This document shows positions 5,043 through 5,705 of a DNA stretch of 5,705 bases, one piece after another. Under the pieces are notes generated by a model. That model did no database searches and was not told the DNA's origin. It saw only the letters and a list, made by a program, of their open reading frames with translations. The position numbers and the translations under genes are program-made. Source of the stretch: Nitrospirota bacterium (GTDB taxonomy: Bacteria; Nitrospirota; Nitrospiria; Nitrospirales; NS-4); the NCBI GenBank assembly GCA_005877855.1, contig VBOF01000041.1, forward strand, positions 1-5,705, given 5' to 3'. Within the stretch, counting starts at the first letter, position 1; each line of letters opens with the position of its first letter.

Positions 5043-5119
5043 CCCCTCACCTTAATTCTCTCCCATGACCCGTTGCATCACAAGAGCAACGGGTGCCCCG
5101 GAGAGGGGAGGGTGAGGGG
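5043..5119. repeat. REP-like palindromic element
   Basis: A nested inverted repeat. The outer arms CCCCTCACC (5043-5051) and GGTGAGGGG (5111-5119) are perfect. Next come CTCTCC (5058-5063) with GGAGAG (5100-5105), and the innermost stem is ACCCGTTGC (5068-5076) with GCAACGGGT (5086-5094), 9 perfect pairs around a 9-nt loop. The C-rich/G-rich outer sequence is a common type of dispersed intergenic repeat in GC-rich bacteria. A solo right arm recurs at 703-723. It occupies most of the gap between the divergent PEP mutase-like and SDR genes. A mild effect on transcription, mRNA stability or translation of the SDR gene is possible. Confidence 0.85.
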
Positions 5120-5126
5120 AGAGCGC

Positions 5127-5131
5127 AGGAG
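5127..5131 (+). promoter_or_regulatory. Ribosome binding site of the SDR gene
   Basis: AGGAG sits 6 nt before ATG 5138, the best-placed Shine-Dalgarno in the window. It begins only 8 nt after the REP-like hairpin ends, so the folded leader could influence its access. Confidence 0.7.
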
Positions 5132-5137
5132 TAGGCG

Positions 5138-5705
5138 ATGGCTAGAGTGGCGTTGATCACAGGTGGGGCGAAAGGGATCGGCCGCGCGATCGGCCTGGAC
5201 CTCGCCGCGGCGGGGTGGGACATCGCCCTGTGCTACCGGACGTCTGAGCGCGAGGCCGCAGAGACCGCGTCGCGCATCACGCAGGCCGGTCGGCGCGCGC
5301 TCGCCGAGCGGTGCGACGTCTCCGATGCGGCGGCGGGCGAAGCTTTCGTGCGCAAAGTCGAAAAGGAGTTCGGCGCGGTGGACGCTCTCATCAACTGCGC
5401 CGGGCCCTATCACCGCGTCAACATCCTGGATGAGACGCCGGCCGGCTGGACCGCGATGTTCGCTCACAACCTCCATGCCGTCTTTTACATGAGCAAGGCG
5501 GTGACGCCGGGCATGAAGGCCCGCAAGGCGGGGCGGATCATTAACTTCTCGATGGCGAACGCGGACCAGATGGTAGCGCAGCCGGAGGTGACGGCCCATT
5601 ACATCGCCAAGGCTGGCGTCCTGATTCTCACGCGTACGCTGGCCAAGGCGCTCGCGCCGTATGGGATCACGGTCAACGCGATCTCGCCGGGCTTCATCAA
5701 TTCGG
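5138..5705 (+). CDS. Short-chain dehydrogenase/reductase (SDR), FabG-like, 3' end outside window
   Basis: The first 189 residues of a classical SDR, normally about 250 residues, are present. The dinucleotide-binding loop is TGGAKGIG (8-15). Arg34 after the second strand suggests NADP(H). CDVSD (59-63) contacts adenine, INCAG (85-89) replaces the usual NNAG, and Asn111 is in the HNLHAVF helix. The active site has Tyr155 and Lys159 (YIAKAG), followed by ITVNAISPGF. The catalytic Ser is unusual: after RIIN the sequence is F-S138-M, and Ser138 lies 17 residues before Tyr155 instead of the usual 12-13. The start is firm: AGGAG at 5127-5131, 6 nt before ATG 5138. It transcribes away from the PEP mutase-like operon. 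Substrates of this family range from 3-oxoacyl-ACP to pterins and sugars, and nothing here decides between them; reduction of a carbonyl made by the divergent operon is speculation. Confidence 0.9.
   Translation, partial: MARVALITGGAKGIGRAIGLDLAAAGWDIALCYRTSEREAAETASRITQAGRRALAERCDVSDAAAGEAFVRKVEKEFGAVDALINCAGPYHRVNILDETPAGWTAMFAHNLHAVFYMSKAVTPGMKARKAGRIINFSMANADQMVAQPEVTAHYIAKAGVLILTRTLAKALAPYGITVNAISPGFINS

Noticed and set aside
4237..5055. Plus-strand frame of 272 codons opposite the PEP mutase-like gene
   Set aside because: The Gly/Asp/Val-rich translation is an antisense shadow; the minus-strand frame carries full conserved domains.
5078..5599. Minus-strand frame of 173 codons opposite the SDR gene
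   Set aside because: It covers the SDR active-site region in antisense and has no recognisable protein features.

Overview
This is a GC-rich bacterial window of ordinary chromosomal character. It is gene-dense, with short intergenic gaps and small dispersed palindromic repeats. Several proteins (the GIY-YIG nuclease remnant, the small secreted hypothetical, the PEP mutase/nucleotidyltransferase fusion) and the two repeat families are of a kind I associate with Nitrospira/Nitrospirota. That assignment is a recollection-based inference of moderate confidence, and no rRNA or ribosomal marker is present to fix it. I see no tRNA, rRNA, CRISPR array, transposase or integrase.

Left part (1-1371, minus strand): a GIY-YIG nuclease gene that has lost the N-terminal part of its usual protein (97-633). 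It is followed by a half-copy of a dispersed repeat (703-723), then a gene for a small exported protein with a clear signal peptide (725-1321) and its own sigma70-like promoter.

Middle part (1372-2108): a 28-bp palindrome (1372-1399) sits exactly between the -35 boxes of two divergent promoters. To its right lies a two-gene unit. The first gene encodes a small protein with a complete C4HC3 (prokaryotic RING/PHD-like) zinc-binding pattern. The second overlaps it by ATGA and encodes a three-helix membrane protein. The unit ends in a near-identical palindrome (2079-2106) that contains the membrane gene's stop codon and touches the stop codon of the convergent zinc-ribbon gene.

Right part (2106-5705): a double zinc-ribbon protein (minus) diverges from an SCP2-type lipid-binding domain protein (plus), with 20 bp between them. 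The SCP2 gene converges on, and overlaps by 14 bp, a metallo-beta-lactamase-fold protein with a degenerate metal motif. That protein is the second gene of an operon whose first gene encodes a fusion of a PEP mutase/isocitrate lyase-superfamily domain with a sugar-nucleotide/LicC-type nucleotidyltransferase domain. Divergent from this operon, across a REP-like hairpin repeat (5043-5119), is a short-chain dehydrogenase/reductase that runs off the window.

The most interesting points are: (i) the PEP mutase-like domain carries EDN-x5-CS where true PEP mutases carry EDK-x5-NS, so its chemistry may not be phosphonopyruvate synthesis; (ii) the RING/PHD-like plus membrane protein pair is bracketed by matching palindromes; and (iii) repeats consistently abut stop codons and promoters.
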